A DNA stretch of 64,000 bases from Dactylosporangium sp. AC04546 (GTDB lineage: Bacteria; Actinomycetota; Actinomycetes; Mycobacteriales; Micromonosporaceae), in assembly GCF_022095675.1 (NCBI RefSeq), contig NZ_JAHYSG010000011.1, positions 103,778 to 167,777 of the forward strand, in the 5' to 3' direction. The notes below the pieces were generated by a model, which worked only from the letters and a program-made list of their open reading frames with translations, was not told the DNA's origin and made no database searches. Numbering within the stretch: position 1 is the stretch's first letter; every line of letters starts with the position of its first letter. Shown in pieces: positions 41,250 through 49,858 of the stretch. The translations under genes were made by a program, and so were the position numbers.

Positions 41250-42860
41250 GTGGCGCGTCGGCGAGGCGTTCTTGCCCAGATTCAGCGGGCGCATGCCCAG
41301 CAGGTGCGGGCACAGCAGCGGGCGCAGGCGGCGTACGTCCGGCAGCAGCAGGCGATGCGGCGCGCCGCCGAGCAGGCAGCGAAGGCGGCCCAACGCGCTG
41401 TCGTCGCCGACGAGCGGGAGCGGAAGCGGCTGTACCTGGAGGCGCGCGCCGCTGAGGTCGCCGCGGACAACGCCGACCTCCAGGCGGCGTTGGAGGAGCT
41501 CGGCGGCCTGCTGCAGGCGACCCTCGCCGTGGACGACCATGTCGACTTCGCCCGCATGAAGAAGCCGTTCCGGTTCCCACCGTTCGACCCGGGCGCGCTC
41601 GGCGTGCCGCTACCGCCGCCGGACTGGCGACGGTTCGAGCCGCCCGCACCGACCGGACTGAGCAAGGTGTTCGGCGGGCAGGCGAAGTACGAGCAGCAAC
41701 TGGCCGAGGCACGCTCCCGGTTCCAGCTCGCGCAGGGCCAGCACGCGGCGGCCGAGGCGGACCGCCACCGCCGGCTGGCCGGGGCGCACGCGACCTACCA
41801 GCAGCGCCGGCAGCAGGCCGACGCGGAGGTCGCCGCGCACAACGCCGGCGTGGACCAGTTCGCGGCCGACTTCCACGCCGGAGTACCGGAAGCCGTTCTG
41901 GAGTACTTCGGCATCGTCCTGTCCAACTCGGTCTACCCGGACGACTTCCCGCAGGAGTACCGGCTGGCGTACGTGCCGGAGTCCCGGCAGCTGGTGGTGG
42001 AGTACGAACTACCGCCGCTGGAGGTCGTGCCGGCCGTGAAGGACTACCGCTACGTCAAGACCCGGGACGAGGTGACGTCGACGGCCCGCCCGACCAAGGA
42101 GATCAAGGAGCGGTACACGTCGGTCGTGACCCAGGTGACCCTGCGGACCCTGCACGAGCTGTTCGAGGCCGACCGCGCGGGCCTGGTCGAGACGATCGCG
42201 TTCAACGGCGTCGTCGACACCACCGACCCCCGGACCGGGCAGAGCGTCCGGCCGTGCCTGGTCACCCTGCGCACGACGCGCGAGCAGTTCGGAGCCCTGA
42301 ACCTCGCCAAGGTCGACCCTGCCGCCTGCCTGCAGCACCTGAGCGCCTCGGTGTCCAAGCGGCCCGAGGCGCTCGCGCCCGTGCGTCCCGTGCTGGAGTT
42401 CGACATGGTCGACAAGCGCTTCATCGAGGAGGTCGACGTGCTGGCCGACCTCGACGAGCGGCCGAACCTGCTGAGGCTCACGCCGAGTGAGTTCGAGGCG
42501 TTGATCCAGAACCTCTTCACCAGGATGGGCCTGGACACCAAGCAGACCCGGCCGTCGCGGGACGGTGGCGTCGACTGCGTGGCCTTCGACCATCGCCCGA
42601 TCTTCGGCGGGAAGGTGGTCATCCAGGCCAAGCGGTACCGCAACACGGTCGACGTCTCCGCGGTCCGCGACCTGTTCGGCACGCTGCAGAACGAGGGCGC
42701 GTCGAAGGGCATCCTGGTCACCACGAGCGGCTACGGTCCGGCGTCGTACGAGTTCGCCTCGGGCAAGCCGATCGAGCTCCTGGACGGCTCGAACCTCCTG
42801 CACCTGCTGGCCGAGCACGCCGACGTCAAGGCGAGGATCGACCCGGCCGAGCTGGATTGA
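41250..42860 (+). CDS. Mrr-type restriction endonuclease with long helical N-terminus
   Basis: A 536-residue protein with GTG start at 41250 behind AGGAGGGTCCG. The first 220 residues are Ala/Gln/Arg/Glu-rich helices (AQIQRAHAQQVRAQQRAQAA and a second block near 145-200), probably coiled coil. The middle is a folded region (YLAYVPESRQLVVEYELPPL). The C-terminal 150 residues are an Mrr domain: LTPSEFEALIQNLFTRMGLD, then DGGVDCVAF and VVIQAKRYRNTVD, which gives the catalytic D...QxK of the PD-(D/E)XK fold. Mrr-type enzymes cut modified or foreign DNA. Its neighbours (Hsp70 fusion, PglX-like gene) suggest a defence island. Confidence 0.8.
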   Translation: MARRRGVLAQIQRAHAQQVRAQQRAQAAYVRQQQAMRRAAEQAAKAAQRAVVADERERKRLYLEARAAEVAADNADLQAALEELGGLLQATLAVDDHVDFARMKKPFRFPPFDPGALGVPLPPPDWRRFEPPAPTGLSKVFGGQAKYEQQLAEARSRFQLAQGQHAAAEADRHRRLAGAHATYQQRRQQADAEVAAHNAGVDQFAADFHAGVPEAVLEYFGIVLSNSVYPDDFPQEYRLAYVPESRQLVVEYELPPLEVVPAVKDYRYVKTRDEVTSTARPTKEIKERYTSVVTQVTLRTLHELFEADRAGLVETIAFNGVVDTTDPRTGQSVRPCLVTLRTTREQFGALNLAKVDPAACLQHLSASVSKRPEALAPVRPVLEFDMVDKRFIEEVDVLADLDERPNLLRLTPSEFEALIQNLFTRMGLDTKQTRPSRDGGVDCVAFDHRPIFGGKVVIQAKRYRNTVDVSAVRDLFGTLQNEGASKGILVTTSGYGPASYEFASGKPIELLDGSNLLHLLAEHADVKARIDPAELD

Positions 42861-42941
42861 GCCGAGTTTCGCCGGAACATCCGAGGCTGTCCGGGGATCT
42901 CATCGCTACGGTGGACGACACCCGGCGAAAGGGACGGTGGC

Positions 42942-45251
42942 ATGGGTGACGCGGCGCTCGTGGTGGACTTCGGCACCTCGGCGTCCTCGGCGGCGCTGGT
43001 CGTCGACGGGCAGGTGCGGCTGCTGAAGGAGCCGTCCAGCGGGCTGTACTCGTGGCCGTCGGCGGTGTCCCTGGAGGGCGACCGGCTGCTCGTCGGCACC
43101 GCCGCCGAGCGGCGTAAGCGGGCCGAGCCCGGCGGGTACCGGGCCGAGTTCAAGCGCGACCTCGGCCAGGCGCTGCCGGTGCCGCTCGGTGAGCGAACGT
43201 ACACACCCGAACAACTTGTTGCCACGGTGCTCGAAGTGTTCCGCGACCGGGCCGCCGAGCTGCACGGCGACCCCGTGCACCGGCTGCTGCTGACCGTCCC
43301 GGCCTCCTACGGCGAGGGCGACCCGCGACGCGCGCTCATGGTCGCCGCGGGCGAGGCGGCCGGGTTCCCGGAGGTCCAGCTGGTCGCCGAGCCGGTCGCG
43401 GCGGCGTTCGCCCCGGTCGCCGGTGCCGGGTTCGCCGCCGGTCAGGTCGTCCTGGTGTACGACTTCGGCGGTGGCACCTTCGACGCCGCCGTGGTCCGCT
43501 GCGGCGACGACGGCGTCCACGAGATCATCGGCCACGCCGCGCTCGACGACTGCGGCGGGCGCGACATCGACGCGCTGCTGGCGAGCCACGTCCGCGCATC
43601 GGGCGGCCCGATACTTGCGGAAACGCTCACCGCGGACGGCCTGGGCGGACTGCGGATGCGGCTGCAGCTGGCCGACTTCGTCCGCGGCGTGAAGCACCAG
43701 CTCACCGACGCGCAGACAGTGGAGGACTTCGTCACGCCGCTCGCCCCGCCGTACCGCCTCGACCGCCCGCAGCTCGACGCCCTGGTCGCGCCGCTGCTGG
43801 AGCGGACCGTGGACTGCTGCCGCGAGCTGCTGCGCCAGTGCCGCGTCGACCCGCGGGGTTTGACGGCGGTGCTGCTTGTCGGCGGTACCTCCCGGATGCC
43901 CGCGGTCCGCGAGACCGTCGCGGAAGCGCTGCGGGTGCCGGCCCGCTGGGCGGAGGACCCGGAGCTCGCGGTCGTGCAGGGCGCCGCGGCACTCGCCGGC
44001 CAGGCCGGTGCCCGCCGCCTGGCGCCCTCCGCGCCGGGGCCGGACCTGGTGCCGCTGCAGTGGGATCTGCCCGGAGAGATGGCGACGGTACTGCGCTGGC
44101 TGGCCGAGCCCGGCACCGAGTACGAGCCCGGCGCCGACCTGGCGGTCGTCCGCACCCGCGACGGCCTGCTGTGGACCCTGACCGCCCCGGACGAGCCGGG
44201 CACCCTGGCCGCGATCCACGCCCCGGCCGGCACGAGCGCCGTCGCCGGCGACTGGCTGGCCACCGTGGTCCCGGCCCGGGAGCCCGCGCCGGTCGCACCG
44301 GACCTCCCGGACCCGCCGGACCTGCTCGAAGAGCCCCAGCGGCTGCTGTCCCTCGGTGTGTCGTTCGCCGATCATGCGGCGTTCAGCGCCGACGGACGGT
44401 GGTTCACGGCCGACGACGTCTACGAAGGCTGCGTCTGGGACGCCACCTCCGGCACGCTGCGGGCGCGGACGAAACACAAGGACAGCATCGACGGCCTCGC
44501 GATCAGCCCGACCGGCGACCGCCTGGTGACGGCGACCACCGACGACGGCCGGGTCATCGTCTGGGACATCGAAGCCGGCCAGCGGCTCGTCCGGTTCGAC
44601 ACGGGCAGCAAGGTGAACGATCTCGCCCTGAGCGCTGACGGCCAGTGGATCGTGACGGCCAGCAACCCGGTCGGCACGGGCTTGTGGTCCAACCCGGGAC
44701 CGGACCGCTTCGGCAAGCTGACGGTCTGGGACGCCACCACCGGCGCCCGGCACCGCGACCTGCCGCTCGACGGCGTGGTCCGGTGCCTGGCGATCAGCCC
44801 CGACGGCACCCGCCTGGCGACGGGCGGCGACCCCTTCGGCACGCTGTGGGACCTGGAGACCGGCAGGCGGCTGTTCGGGGTACAACACAAGAGCCAGCTC
44901 ACCGCGATCGCGTTCAGCGGCGACGGCACCCGGCTGGCCACCGCGGCATATGACAACACGGCCGCGGTGTGGGACGCCACCACCGGCCAGCGCCTGGTCC
45001 AGGTCCGCCACGGCAAGGGAATCCGGGCGATGGCGGTGAGCGCCGACGCTCGCTGGCTCGCCACGGTGAACGACAAGCAGGTACGACTCTGGGACGCGAC
45101 GACGGGCGCTCTCCTGCGCACCATCGATGTCTCGAACCCGAGGCGGGTCGCGTTCCACCCTGACGGCCTGCGCCTGGCGATCACCGGCACGAAGCTGCGG
45201 ATCTGGCAGATCGCGTCAGAGCCCGGGAACCCGCCGGAGGACCCGGCCTAG
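42942..45251 (+). CDS. Hsp70-like ATPase fused to a lipoyl-like domain and WD40 repeats
   Basis: A 769-residue fusion. Residues 1-365 are an Hsp70 ATPase: DFGTSASSAALVV (phosphate 1), LLLTVPASYGEG, LVYDFGGGTFDAAVV (phosphate 2), VLLVGGTSRMPAVRETV (adenosine). There is no substrate-binding domain. Residues about 370-440 (LRWLAEPGTEYEPGADLAVV then APDEPGTLAAIHAPAGTSA) look like a biotinyl/lipoyl hammerhead without a clear acceptor Lys. Residues about 465-760 are WD40 blades (VSFADHAAFSADGRWF, LAISPTGDRLVTATTDDGR, VWDATTGQRLV). It is probably a scaffold whose assembly is driven by ATP. It overlaps the convergent PglX-like gene by 36 bases. Confidence 0.8.
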   Translation: MGDAALVVDFGTSASSAALVVDGQVRLLKEPSSGLYSWPSAVSLEGDRLLVGTAAERRKRAEPGGYRAEFKRDLGQALPVPLGERTYTPEQLVATVLEVFRDRAAELHGDPVHRLLLTVPASYGEGDPRRALMVAAGEAAGFPEVQLVAEPVAAAFAPVAGAGFAAGQVVLVYDFGGGTFDAAVVRCGDDGVHEIIGHAALDDCGGRDIDALLASHVRASGGPILAETLTADGLGGLRMRLQLADFVRGVKHQLTDAQTVEDFVTPLAPPYRLDRPQLDALVAPLLERTVDCCRELLRQCRVDPRGLTAVLLVGGTSRMPAVRETVAEALRVPARWAEDPELAVVQGAAALAGQAGARRLAPSAPGPDLVPLQWDLPGEMATVLRWLAEPGTEYEPGADLAVVRTRDGLLWTLTAPDEPGTLAAIHAPAGTSAVAGDWLATVVPAREPAPVAPDLPDPPDLLEEPQRLLSLGVSFADHAAFSADGRWFTADDVYEGCVWDATSGTLRARTKHKDSIDGLAISPTGDRLVTATTDDGRVIVWDIEAGQRLVRFDTGSKVNDLALSADGQWIVTASNPVGTGLWSNPGPDRFGKLTVWDATTGARHRDLPLDGVVRCLAISPDGTRLATGGDPFGTLWDLETGRRLFGVQHKSQLTAIAFSGDGTRLATAAYDNTAAVWDATTGQRLVQVRHGKGIRAMAVSADARWLATVNDKQVRLWDATTGALLRTIDVSNPRRVAFHPDGLRLAITGTKLRIWQIASEPGNPPEDPA

Positions 45252-47726
45252 CTTTGCGTAGTTGGCCTTTACGCCATCACCGGGGTCGATCCGCATCTGC
45301 TCGGCGGCGCGCAGGTGGTGTTCGTACTCCTGGTCTCGTCTCGCCTCGCGGAGGTATCGGTCGAGCACGGCGCCCGGCGTGAAGCGGTGCGCGTACACGA
45401 GCGCGTTGAAGGTGTGCTTCGGGCTGGAGAACATCCAAAAGATCGGGCGTCTCTTGTACCGCTTGACGTGGTCCTTGAAGAAGTCGCTCACGAAGTACCG
45501 GCGGATGTCCTTGTCGAGCACGCGCTCGACGAAGCGCAGGTTGTGCGCGACCTCCCCGAAGGCCACGCGCAGAAACGCGCGGAAACGCTCACCGATGTCG
45601 TCCGCCGCGAGCACGTTGTCGGCGACCGGCTCGAACGTCGGCAGGTGGAAGCGGCCGAGCATGCAGCCCACGGAGTACGACACCAGGTCGCGGATCGGGT
45701 CGTGCTTCGTCTGGACGTCGGCGGCGGCCACGTCGACCTCGCCGGTCAGGCCCAGGCTCGCCGCCGCGATCTCGTTGATCTCCCGTTGGAGCCTGCCCAT
45801 CTCGGCGCGCCGCTCGTTGACCTCGGCCTCCAGCCGGGCCACCGCCTCGGCCAGCGACTCCACCCCGTACGCCAGCAGCGGCGAACCGGCGAAGTCCCGG
45901 CTGATCTCCGAGGAATCCCATTCGACCTTGTACAGCGCGACCGAGGCCCGCCCCAGCTCGGCCAGCCGTTCCCGCGCCCCGGCCGGCACCGGCGGCAGCG
46001 CGAGCACGTCCACGATCTCGGTGTTCACCGTCGGGTTCAACGCCTGCAGGAGATAGTCGTGGGACGACGAGTTGAGCAGGGCCAGCGTCGCGTAGAGCAG
46101 GTCTTCGTCGTCCGTGAACAGGGTCGGCGAACCGGAACTGTTGCGTGCGCTCGCCGGCTTGAGCCGAAACCCGGTACCGCCGACCATCGACCATGTCAGG
46201 CCTGGCCGGCCTTCGTAGGCGACGTTCGGCAGGCCGCCGTGCTGCGCGTAGTGGGCGCGGGCGGCCGGGGACCAGTCGACGACCTGCGAGATCTGGCCGT
46301 AGAACCTCCGGGCGCCGCCGCCGTTGGAGTAGGGCACCCAGCGGTCCGAGTCGGCGGGCACCTCCCACGCGTATCTGACGAAACGCTCGTTGTCGTGTGT
46401 CTTGGTCCGTCCGCCTGAGCGAAACCGCCGTCCGATTCGCTCACCGGCGAACACGTCCCGGTGCCCCAGCCAATAGGCGACCGGCGCGCCCGGAATCAGC
46501 CGCAGCTCGCGGCCCGACACCTCGAACCGCGCCGCGCCGCTGCGCAGCATGGCCGCCTTCGACGCTTCCGAGTTCCCGGCGACGAGCCGGACGTAGACGC
46601 CCTTCGACGACGCGTCGCACTGGTTCAGCAGCACGAACGCGGTGGTGGAGACGACCTCGCCGTTGATGGCGTCGAACGCCCGCGCGCCGAGATGCGCCAT
46701 CGTCACGATCCGGCAGCCGGCCAGCAGCTGCTCCCGGAACGCCTTGTACGACGACAGGAACATCCAGCTCTGCATGGTCACCAGCGCCGCGTAGCCGTTC
46801 TCGACGGCCAGCTCGAGCGCCCGCTCGATGAACGCCACGTCGAGCGTCGCCTTGGCGTTCGGATAGTGCGTCCGCAGCCAGGCGGTGAGCGTCGCGCCCA
46901 TGCTGCTCGCGTACAGGTACGGCGGGTTGGCCAAGACGACGTGATACCGCTGCTCATCCCCGGGATCGCGGCGCAGCGAGCCGAACGTGCCGGCGTCCAT
47001 GACGCGGATGTTCGGCGCGATGTCCTGCCGGGCCTTCATCTGCAACACGAACACGGCGAGCGCGGCGGCCTGCGGATCGATCTCCACGCCGTACAGGTTC
47101 TTCGTGAGGATCAGCCCTGGAATCTCGGCCGGCTCGTATCCCTCTTCCTCGTAGATCGCGCACAGCAGGTCGAACGCGTAGGTGAGCATGTGCCCCGCCC
47201 CGCAGGCCGGGTCCAGGACTCGCAGCTCCTCGGGGCTCTCCAGCTTGACGAAGTCGGTCTCCGGCTCCACGGGCAGGACGTAGTACGGCATCCGCTCGGC
47301 GAGCCGGGAGTCCGGCCGGTTCAGGAGCCAGAGCCGGCCGAGCGAGTTCTCCACGAGGTACCGGACGATCCACTGCGGAGTGAACAGCTGGGTCGCCGCC
47401 GGGATCTCGGCCGCCCCGGCCTTGCGCCCCTGCCCGATCCCGGCGAAGACTTCATCCTTGCGCTCGGCGCCGTAGAACTGATGCAGCCATCCAACAACCT
47501 CGACGTCCCGGCACACCTCGGGCGTGAGCACCAACGCCGCCTCGTCCACAACCGCCCGCGCACCGGCGACATCGATCTCGATCGTCGAGTAGCCGTTGAC
47601 CTCCATGAATCGCCGCGCGACGATCCGGCTGAACCAGTCGTACGCGCCGGACTCCCCGAACTCCGCCGTGAGCAGGACGCGCGCTCTCGCGGCGAAACGC
47701 TTCAACACAGCGGTGCTCACCGGCAC
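45216..47726 (-). CDS. PglX-like adenine-specific DNA methyltransferase (BREX/type II-like), stand-alone
   Basis: An 836-residue protein with GTG start at 47726. An N-terminal helical region (RFMEVNGY) and FTPQWIVRYLVENSLGRLW precede the N6-adenine MTase motifs: DPACGAGHM (residues 172-180), EIDPQAAALAVFVLQMKAR, and NPPY (267-270). The C-terminus has a coiled-coil stretch (EAVARLEAEVNERRAEMGRL) and PglX-like KRRPIFWMFSSPKHTFNALV. PglX of BREX methylates host DNA to mark self. Full-length PglX proteins are near 1200 residues, so this is a short form. No PglZ, BrxC, BrxB or BrxL gene is in the window. Confidence 0.8.
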   Translation of the reverse strand: MPVSTAVLKRFAARARVLLTAEFGESGAYDWFSRIVARRFMEVNGYSTIEIDVAGARAVVDEAALVLTPEVCRDVEVVGWLHQFYGAERKDEVFAGIGQGRKAGAAEIPAATQLFTPQWIVRYLVENSLGRLWLLNRPDSRLAERMPYYVLPVEPETDFVKLESPEELRVLDPACGAGHMLTYAFDLLCAIYEEEGYEPAEIPGLILTKNLYGVEIDPQAAALAVFVLQMKARQDIAPNIRVMDAGTFGSLRRDPGDEQRYHVVLANPPYLYASSMGATLTAWLRTHYPNAKATLDVAFIERALELAVENGYAALVTMQSWMFLSSYKAFREQLLAGCRIVTMAHLGARAFDAINGEVVSTTAFVLLNQCDASSKGVYVRLVAGNSEASKAAMLRSGAARFEVSGRELRLIPGAPVAYWLGHRDVFAGERIGRRFRSGGRTKTHDNERFVRYAWEVPADSDRWVPYSNGGGARRFYGQISQVVDWSPAARAHYAQHGGLPNVAYEGRPGLTWSMVGGTGFRLKPASARNSSGSPTLFTDDEDLLYATLALLNSSSHDYLLQALNPTVNTEIVDVLALPPVPAGARERLAELGRASVALYKVEWDSSEISRDFAGSPLLAYGVESLAEAVARLEAEVNERRAEMGRLQREINEIAAASLGLTGEVDVAAADVQTKHDPIRDLVSYSVGCMLGRFHLPTFEPVADNVLAADDIGERFRAFLRVAFGEVAHNLRFVERVLDKDIRRYFVSDFFKDHVKRYKRRPIFWMFSSPKHTFNALVYAHRFTPGAVLDRYLREARRDQEYEHHLRAAEQMRIDPGDGVKANYAKLGRVLRRVPGL

Positions 47727-47780
47727 CAGCGTAACGGCGCCGACGGCGGCAGGGCCGAGGATCTGGGCACGGCCGTGTCG

Positions 47781-47950
47781 TCAGACAATCTCGATGGGCA
47801 GCTCGTAGACCCCAGTTGTCGGGTGCCCGGCCTTGTCGCGCACCCGCATCACCGCCTCCTTCGACGGGCCACGGACAGGTAGAAGGCCTTGCCCGAGTCG
47901 GGGTCCGGCCACGCATACTGCACCCCCTCGGCGCCTACCTCGGCATCCGC
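47781..47950 (-). pseudogene. Remnant of an unidentified minus-strand gene
   Basis: On the minus strand, GAEGVQYAWPDPDSGKAFYL (then SVARR) reads well and, after a one-base slip, continues SKEAVMRVRDKAGHPTTGVY and ELPIEIV to a stop at 47781-47783. The two parts look like one protein C-terminus with a frameshift. I do not recognise the family. The rest of the gap from 47727 to 48196 shows no other gene. Confidence 0.35.
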
Positions 47951-48196
47951 ATCAATCCTGGGCAATCACGAATGCGGCCAGCTACCGGCGCGTGCGATGG
48001 CGGCACGCTGCACATTGTTACAGCGCTTCTCACCGCCGCGGTGCGGCCAACGACGACCGCGGCTGCCGTAGCAGCGGCCGACGTCGACGCCGGATCGACA
48101 CCCGTGCCGGAGCGGCGCCGATCCGACGCCTCCCGCGGCCCGGTCACCAGCTTCTCGACTGGGCCGCGGTCGGGCCGGCCACCGAGAGAAGGCCGT

Positions 48197-48538
48197 TCAC
48201 CGAGGTCGTGCGGCCTCCACGTACGCCGCCAGGCCCACCCGGGAGTTGATCGTCAACTTCCGAAAAATCTTCCGCAGGTGGTAGTTCACCGTGTGTGCGG
48301 AGATGCCGAGTCGGCGCGCGATCTGCTGGTTGGTCAGGGCCTGGCCGGCCAGTCGGGCGACAGCACGCTCCCGGCCGCTCAGCAGGTCCCAGCCGACCGA
48401 TGGTGCTGGTTCCTCCCTCACGAGCACAACGATGATCCCCGGACCGCGGCCAGGGAGGTCGTAGAAAACCATAGGCTGGACGTGCGGCGTCCCCAGTTCG
48501 CGCAGCACCACATCAAGGGCCTCATACGCCATGGTCAT
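48197..48538 (-). CDS. Small LuxR-type HTH transcriptional regulator
   Basis: A 113-residue protein. ATG at 48538 is chosen because GGAGGCGAAAT precedes it. After about 45 N-terminal residues comes a full LuxR/Nar[55 protein letters not shown]. There is no receiver or ligand domain. The HPE-lacking start [20 protein letters not shown] may be a small helical dimer region. It is divergent from the gene at 48673 with 134 bases between, so it may control that gene and the Hsp70 cluster downstream. Confidence 0.85.
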   Translation of the reverse strand: MTMAYEALDVVLRELGTPHVQPMVFYDLPGRGPGIIVVLVREEPAPSVGWDLLSGRERAVARLAGQALTNQQIARRLGISAHTVNYHLRKIFRKLTINSRVGLAAYVEAARPR

Positions 48539-48672
48539 ATTTCGCCTCCGCATGTCGACGATGCCGCATGGTCGCGACCTTCCCGTACGACGGCGGTCAG
48601 CCGTTCCCGGCGGCATCCATTCCGTGGATGTGCGATGCGGCCTATCCTGCGTAGAAGCATTTTGGGTGCTCA

Positions 48673-49629
48673 ATGGCGCAAGAATGTCGCACGGGAGCGC
48701 AGGTGCCGGTATCGGAGGGGCTGGACGGGGCGCAGCGTTGCGGCGAACTGCTTCGTGAGCTGCTGACCACGGTCCCGCGATACCGTCGCCGCTGGCAAAC
48801 TCAGGTTCGGCGCAACCGTTCGGATGACCTCAGCCAGGCAGCCGTGGCCGAGGTGCTGGCGCTACATCTCTGGGACACTGGTGAGCGCGACGACGGGCAG
48901 ACAACGCTGGCGCGCGACCTCAAAGATCGAGTGCGCCGTACGTTGTCCGGGCGGGGTATGTCGGCGCAGACCCTCACCTGGTTGATCGCCGCATTCGACA
49001 TGACCGACCAGCACGCGGGCCGGCTGTGGGCCGCCTACTCCGGCGATGACAGCGGCCAGCGCGGTGTTGCGCACACGTTCCGCACGGTGCGACCAATGAT
49101 CCGTCCGCAGCGCCACCGAACCATCAGCCTATTCGAGCGCTATCGCATCGGCGCCGACGGCGCCCTGATCGACCGGCACACCTGGCACACGATCATCGCC
49201 GTCGCCGACGGTGTCGGCAGCTTCGTGTTCAACCACGAGCCGCTCCCGGTGACCGTCGACGTCATTCTCGGCGGCGAGGTGGGGCAGCACTATCACTATG
49301 GCGGAGGCCTCGAGAGCGAAGAGATCGTGCTGAATCGGACGCTGCGGCGCGGCGATACGGCGGCGGTGGAGTACCTGACCACCTATCCGCCGTGCGCTGC
49401 ACAACTCACCGAGATCCGTCGCCCGGCCCGCGGCCGGTCAGAGAACGTGGACATCGCCGTGGCCTTCGACACCGCCCACCTGCCGACGGCCGTTTGGTGG
49501 TGCGTGTGGGACGACCATCTGGAGAATGCGCCCGTGCGCGAGGAACCGGCGTCGCCTGAAGACGGCGTCGTGCACCGCTTCCTGCCGTTCATCGAGCAGA
49601 CCGCCGTCGGCTTCCGCTGGCAGTGGTAG
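48673..49629 (+). CDS. Hypothetical protein upstream of the Hsp70-FtsK cluster
   Basis: A 318-residue soluble protein. The N-terminal 110 residues are helical ([54 protein letters not shown]) and may form a DNA-binding or regulator-like bundle. The C-terminal 200 residues are beta-rich ([58 protein letters not shown]). I do not recognise the family. It is co-directional with the Hsp70 run, starting 229 bases before it, and could be a sensor or immunity-type partner. That is inference. Confidence 0.65.
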   Translation: MAQECRTGAQVPVSEGLDGAQRCGELLRELLTTVPRYRRRWQTQVRRNRSDDLSQAAVAEVLALHLWDTGERDDGQTTLARDLKDRVRRTLSGRGMSAQTLTWLIAAFDMTDQHAGRLWAAYSGDDSGQRGVAHTFRTVRPMIRPQRHRTISLFERYRIGADGALIDRHTWHTIIAVADGVGSFVFNHEPLPVTVDVILGGEVGQHYHYGGGLESEEIVLNRTLRRGDTAAVEYLTTYPPCAAQLTEIRRPARGRSENVDIAVAFDTAHLPTAVWWCVWDDHLENAPVREEPASPEDGVVHRFLPFIEQTAVGFRWQW

Positions 49630-49858
49630 ACGGACCCGGCCGATACCCGGAACGGTGCCGATGAACAGCCGACGCTGCGTGCCGTGCGGTGGATGGCCAC
49701 CGTCGGAGCGGTAGCAAGCTCAGGACTTCTCGATGATTCGGGGAGCAGCGAGGCTCGATACGTTACGCAACACCATCAGCGAGTTTCCGCCATGCGCCGT
49801 TGCTGCGACATAGGCGTACTTCACTCATGCCAACGTTGCCGCGCTGAGAGGCATTGTC

